Below are positions 60,356 to 64,000 of a stretch of 64,000 bases of DNA, piece by piece (within the stretch, counting starts at the first letter, position 1; the number at the start of each line of letters is the position of its first letter). The notes under the pieces are model-generated. The model did not search any database and was not told the origin of the DNA. It was given only the letters and a program-made list of their open reading frames with translations. The DNA lies in contig CDRNVI010000083.1 in NCBI GenBank assembly GCA_977017575.1, positions 1 through 64,000 on the forward strand. The letters are read 5' to 3'. Origin of the DNA: Paramoeba atlantica (Eukaryota; Discosea). The position numbers were made by a program, and so were the translations under genes.

Positions 60356-60592
60356 CTACGTTTTTAAGCTTTTTTCACATTCACGTTTGGACATTCGCGG
60401 CACATCGCGTTCAATCCACGCCGTAGGAGCATATTTTTGTTTGCTTAAATATGCTGTAAAATCATTGTTGTGCAACGATATTTCAAATCCTCTTGAATTT
60501 CCTGGGAGATGACACAGATCCACAACTCCCGTGAGTCGATTGGCATGAAGATTAAGGTACTTCAACCCCGAGGGAAGCTTTGTAACATCTGG
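60356..60592 (-). pseudogene. Leucine-rich-repeat gene 8, C-terminal remnant
   Basis: LPSGLKYLNLHANRLTGVVDL, LEISLHNNDF-like sequence and a charged tail PRMSKRECEKSLKT are the end of an LRR family protein. There is no start of its own. Its upstream side stops at the terminal repeat of the IS30-like transposon. The first half of the same gene is at 62,477-63,059, so this is one gene cut in two. Confidence 0.8.
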
Positions 60593-60730
60593 TGGATTGT
60601 CAATGTCAGTGCACCAAATTGTCATACTTAGTGCACCACAATTTATAGGATTGTCATACTCAGTGCACCAAGAGGTACATATTTTATCATAATTAGTAGC
60701 TTTTCTTTCTAATCGAAACTCGCACTTTAT

Positions 60731-61234
60731 ATGCCTAAATATCGAAGATTAACTCTTCAGGAGAGGCAAGACATTCAGACGATGCATGAGAGCGGATCGA
60801 CACGCAGAGAAATTGCCCGTTCTATAAAAAAATCTCACAGCACTGTTTGCCGAGAGTTGGTACGAAGCAAGAAAACGGGCAAGTATTACTTGGCTGGCCG
60901 TGCGAATCGTGTCGCACGAAATCGCCTGAGTAAAAAAGGGACGAGGCCTCAGATTATTCGTGGAGCCGTCGAAGCAAAAGTTAAAGCTCGGCTCAAAAAA
61001 TTTCATATCCCAGAACAAGTGGCCCATACATTAATCGTTGGTTCACAGGGTTCCCCGCCTACTTCCACGATTTATCGTTTCGTCCGAAGGGATAAGGATG
61101 CAGGCGGTAGCGTACACAAGGCTCTACGCTTTAGAGGAAAGCGCCCCTAAGGGCTCTACAGGCTGAATAATCGACCTCGAAAATGTCTCAACTGGGAGAT
61201 TCCTCAGAAATTTCGAGAGTTATTCCTGCTTTGA
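60731..61234 (+). pseudogene. IS30-family-like transposase, internally deleted
   Basis: From the ATG at 60,731: MPKYRRLTLQERQDIQTMHE, then SGSTRREIARSIKKSHSTVCREL, the IS30 N-terminal helix-turn-helix (RxLtxxER..I..l...G.s..eIA..l.rs.stI.REL). YYLAGRANRVARNR and PEQVAHTLI match the second region. A stop at 61,148 is followed in the same frame by RLNNRPRKCLNWEIPQKF, the conserved IS30 C-terminal block (LNnRPRK.L...TP...F), ending at TGA 61,232. The DDE domain between them is deleted. Its neighbours are the triple terminal repeats, probably its binding sites. Confidence 0.8.
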
Positions 61235-61328
61235 AGTAGGTAAAGACAAGTTAAAAGCAGAAGGATAAGTTGGAGCAGAAGGATAAGTTGGACCGTATAT
61301 TATTCAATAACGCTATATTACTCAGATT

Positions 61329-62229
61329 ATTGCGGTGGTTGTAAAACTACCGCTCTACACTCGATTATTGAAAAAAAAGTGAACAAAAACAGTGAAAATA
61401 TAAAGAGGAACACAGTAATATAATGGAAGAAAAAAATATAAAAGGGGGCTCCGGTGGACCAAAACTGAAAAAAAAATTTGAAAAAAATGGGGGGTCCATG
61501 GGGGGGGTCCAGGGGGGGGGGTCCAGGGGGGGGGGCATGGTCGAGCAATTTTTTTTCGAAAAAATTAGTTTTCGAAAAAAAACCGCAGAAAGGGTAGCCG
61601 GGGGCTTGGCGCGCATTTTCCACCCCCCTACCCGGGGGTGACCCCCCCGCGTATCCGCATGACGGGTCCGCCAAGTTCGGATTTTTTCGGAAAAAAAATT
61701 TTGAAAAAAAATTCAACTTGGCGAAAAAAATGACAAAAAAAATATTTTTCCAAAATCGTTTCCCCTATTGTATTTTGATAGTTTGGGACCTGCACTAGCT
61801 TTCTACGCAGTTGTTTTCGCAAGGTATCACTTCTTCGAACCGTGGTGCGCCCCTCAAAATGACCCATTTTTGACTAAAAAAGGTGAAAAAGTATTTTTCG
61901 GACCTAAAGGGGCATTTTTGTGTCGAAAGAATGGTATGGTTGGAGTCGCATTCTCTACCCAATACGTTCGGTAGGCTTTCATTCATGCCTGCGAGTGATT
62001 TACCACGCGCAAATGTCGGATTTAGTGCTCTGAGAGCAAAAATATGCGAAAATGACCCCATTTTTACCCGAAATTCGGCTATTTTTGGCTATAATCTTTC
62101 CGTTTTCCAGGCTAAATTTTCTTTTTTAGGCTCTTCGTTAAACGCGGTGGTGGTTTTCAACTCGGAGAGCGTAGCATGAGTGACTTCTAAGTTGAAAACA
62201 ACCACCGCGTTTAACGAAGAGCCTAAAAA
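61329..62229 (-). repeat. Half foldback element nested in the IS30-like transposon
   Basis: It is the reversed counterpart of 18,091-18,974, matching almost base for base in long stretches (for example TGGGTCATTTTGAGGGGCGC complemented, and CCAATACGTTCGGTAGGCTT). It ends in the same hairpin MITE (62,125-62,229, TTTTAGGCTCTTCGTTAAAC arms), and the other end is the GCGGTGGTT/AACTACCGC palindrome. The two copies lie more than 40 kb apart in opposite orientation, so the family has spread as a unit. Confidence 0.85.
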
Positions 62230-62476
62230 TTATTCAATTTTACACTATATTATTCAAATTAACACATTTATACTTTTAAGTGCACTTTTTTATACTTTTA
62301 CACTCTCAGGTGTTATGCAGCAGTAGCACACACGTTCGTACGCGGTGACATGCCCATTGCTTTTTCTTGGTGCACTGAGTATGACAAAATGTCGACATTT
62401 CAGAAGGGTTGATTTTTTGGGTATCTTTGGTGCACTGAGTATGACAAAAGGGTGGTGCACTGAGTATGACAATCCA

Positions 62477-63059
62477 GGTCTATTGGTCTCTCAAATCTAT
62501 TTAAACACAAATCCAAGTTTACCAAGGAGCCAGGAAGCATTGTTAGGTCAAGAGATCCACTAAACTCGTTGCGATCTATAAACAAGTCAGTCATATTCGG
62601 TGGAAGAGTAGTCAGATCGACCGCCCCAACATGTTCATTTGCACTTAATCGCAGATTAATTAGAGTATGACTTAATGCAGCGGTAGGAAGTTGACCACCG
62701 AATTTCGTTACACCAAAGTAAGATGTACGCGCTATTCTGACCACGTGACGTGGACAGAACTCCCATGACAAATTTCCACAAGTTGCAGGCACATGAAAAA
62801 GAATTTCAATTACCCTTTGCTCCTTGTCACATACCTCCCAGGAGCATACAGGGGCAGAGGCATTGCACCAACTCGCAGGACGATTCTTCAAGTACTGAGT
62901 AAAGACTCGCACTTGATAATCATCTGAGGTGCTTGCAGAAGTCGTTTTGGAGCCGTAGCATCGATGTTTCCTTGGAGGACTGCTAGATGTTGGTGTATCA
63001 TCTGCTGCGTGTAACGTTAGAACGTGAACGAAAAAACCAATGAAGCAGAACAGCAGCAT
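62477..63059 (-). pseudogene. Leucine-rich-repeat gene 8, N-terminal part, interrupted
   Basis: The ATG at 63,059 starts MLLFCFIGFFVHVLTLHAAD, a strong signal peptide, then a Ser-rich linker. The cap FTQYLKNRPASWCNASAPVCSWEVCD and four LRRs follow (LINLRLSANEHVGAVDLTTL, MTDLFIDRNEFSGSLDLTML, LVNLDLCLNRFERPIDL). The frame then runs into transposon DNA at 62,476 and ends shortly after. By the family pattern the next repeat should begin DLxxLPxGL, which is what the remnant at 60,592 supplies. My reading of the junction does not restore a clean in-frame join. Confidence 0.85.
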
Positions 63060-63392
63060 CGTACGCAAAACTTACAAATGGTATCACAAAAATTCTTCTC
63101 TAATAACGAAAAGTGTATCACAGTCGGGAAAACAAACAAAAAAAGTGCGAATGTAAATGAATAAAGCATTCGGAAAAACAGAGAATATTACTATTCGTTG
63201 ATTCCACATGAACGATACCTCATCTCCTTGCAAAGAACATGCCCTCTTTGCCTCATCAAACCCGTTGTACTCCCCTTAACTTACTGCATCGATAATAGCA
63301 ACGCCAAACACCTCAAAAATGCATCCCTGCGTCTTTGTTTCTCACCTGAAATGCCTCTTCACGAGAAGAGGCCCACTCTCCCCCTCGCCACT
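63060..63392. other. Intergenic region
   Basis: AT-rich 333-bp gap between the interrupted LRR gene and UTP14; no gene, RNA or repeat is supported. Confidence 0.4.
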
Positions 63393-64000
63393 CTACCTGC
63401 GCAATTTCGTCTGAGGGGTCTTCTTCTGGTTCCCAGCCTCCAGATCCACCGGTCGGATCACGCACCCGGGGATTACCTCTACCGGAGGTCGGGTATTCTG
63501 GAACACCGTCATCTCAGTATTCCACTCCCTCCCGAGCGGCATGCGCATCGCTCGGTTGTACTGCTCCTCACTCTCATACGGGTACGGCACCTTATTTAAC
63601 CGGTACTTCTCCGAGACATTCTCCGAGAGCTCGCTAAGGTAGACATGCTCGAGACCCGCATCCCTGCGCTTGGCCTGGAGGACACGCAGCTCGAGCTGCT
63701 GTTTGGCTTTCAACCGGGAGAGACGAGCTTGCTGGATTCGGTTACGCTCCGGAGCTTCCCCTCCCCACTCCCCCCACCCCGGGAGAGCGGATTGAGGGTC
63801 CAGAGGGGTGAGGTCGGATTGCAGTGCCGCAGTCTTTTCTTTTTCAAGCTCACGCAGCAGCAGCTCGTCCGGGGCGAAGGCTGCGGAGATGAGCTGTTGC
63901 TGCTGGGTGGGAGCCGCGATTCGGGTGGTGTTTAAAGAGCGGGTGGTTTGGGGTGCTGAATAAGATAAAGGGTTTTGAGCAGTGTTTGATGAGGAAGTGT
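63393..64000 (-). CDS. UTP14: UTP14, SSU processome component (C-terminal part, continues beyond the right edge)
   Basis: The minus-strand frame is open from the right edge to a stop at 63,393. It includes AFAPDELLLRELEKEKTAAL, then LPGWGEWGG (the UTP14 signature, usually LPGWGSWGG), a basic helix RNRIQQARLSRLKAKQQLE, and the conserved end VPYPYESEEQYNRAMRMPLGREWNT followed by VFQNTRPPVEVIPGCVIRPV. UTP14 is part of the U3 snoRNP/SSU processome and activates the helicase Dhr1 in 18S rRNA maturation in the nucleolus. The start lies outside the window. Confidence 0.95.
   Translation of the reverse strand, partial: TSSSNTAQNPLSYSAPQTTRSLNTTRIAAPTQQQQLISAAFAPDELLLRELEKEKTAALQSDLTPLDPQSALPGWGEWGGEAPERNRIQQARLSRLKAKQQLELRVLQAKRRDAGLEHVYLSELSENVSEKYRLNKVPYPYESEEQYNRAMRMPLGREWNTEMTVFQNTRPPVEVIPGCVIRPVDLEAGNQKKTPQTKLRR

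Larger units (their letters stand above)
60593..62476 (+). mobile_element. IS30-like transposon with triple terminal repeats, inserted in an LRR gene
   Basis: The ends are TGGATTGTC and GACAATCCA, flanked by GG on both sides (2-bp duplication, as IS30 elements make). Each end carries three copies of a 20-bp unit of the form ATTGTCATACTCAGTGCACC: 60,596, 60,618 and 60,650 on the left, and 62,369, 62,429 and 62,454, inverted, on the right. Inside are an IS30-type transposase gene lacking its catalytic middle (60,731-61,234) and a nested foldback-element half (61,329-62,229). The copy is therefore non-autonomous. IS30-type elements are mainly prokaryotic, so this is unusual for a nuclear genome. 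Confidence 0.8.

Overview
The window looks like nuclear DNA of a euglenozoan protist, probably a kinetoplastid or a close relative such as a diplonemid. Four observations support this. All 17 recognisable host genes, from about 24.97 kb to the right edge, lie on the minus strand, like a directional (polycistronic) gene cluster. None shows an intron. The iron superoxide dismutase resembles the kinetoplastid type. Two loci carry a sequence very like the euglenozoan spliced-leader exon (core ACAGTTTCTGTACCTTGTTG). The species cannot be named from this sequence alone.

Left part, 1 to about 24.9 kb: a mobile-element and satellite domain with essentially no host genes. It opens with a decayed Helitron (minus strand, running off the left edge). 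Its long reading frame is split by a tRNA-headed SINE with 9-bp target duplications and by a 1.4-kb terminal-inverted-repeat element with 8-bp duplications. That element contains GC-rich hairpins and a spliced-leader-like sequence joined to a short ATG-initiated ORF. Next come a 27-bp satellite of about 88 plus 20 copies built on the palindrome GGCCAGCTGGCC, a second tandem array rich in CACGTG and CTGCAG, a tRNA-like pseudogene, and a reverse-transcriptase element with a zinc-finger-like N part. The RT is interrupted by an insertion that carries a spliced-leader-RNA-like unit. From 16 to 20 kb there is a mosaic of MITE copies, a large foldback element with hairpin ends, and a fragment of a gene for a repeated Cys/His protein. 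A broken hAT-like transposase, more dispersed repeats and a strongly structured RNA candidate (24,579-24,779) follow.

Right part, 24.97 to 64 kb: the host cluster. Housekeeping-type genes are a WD40/coiled-coil protein, a YVH1-type zinc-domain protein, a 2,384-residue helical-repeat protein, a KLHDC4/KEL3-like kelch protein, an RBBP6/Mpe1-like DWNN+RING protein, Fe-SOD, PEX19, an SSB/OB-fold-like protein, a presequence-bearing protein of unknown function, and UTP14. Singly interspersed among them are eight members of one leucine-rich-repeat family, several with signal peptides. Transposons sit between or inside these genes: a Merlin/IS1016-type element (52,437-53,661), a pogo/Tigger-type element with an uninterrupted transposase (55,344-58,332), and an IS30-like element with multiple terminal repeats that splits the eighth LRR gene (60,593-62,476).

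Functionally the host genes touch peroxisome/glycosome biogenesis (PEX19), oxidative defence (SOD), ribosome assembly (UTP14, YVH1-type zinc domain), mRNA 3' end formation (RBBP6-like) and probably mitochondrial nucleic-acid metabolism. They share no pathway, as is normal for euglenozoan gene clusters. Many long frames in the 7.7-10.9 kb satellite are by-products of a stop-free unit whose length is a multiple of three.
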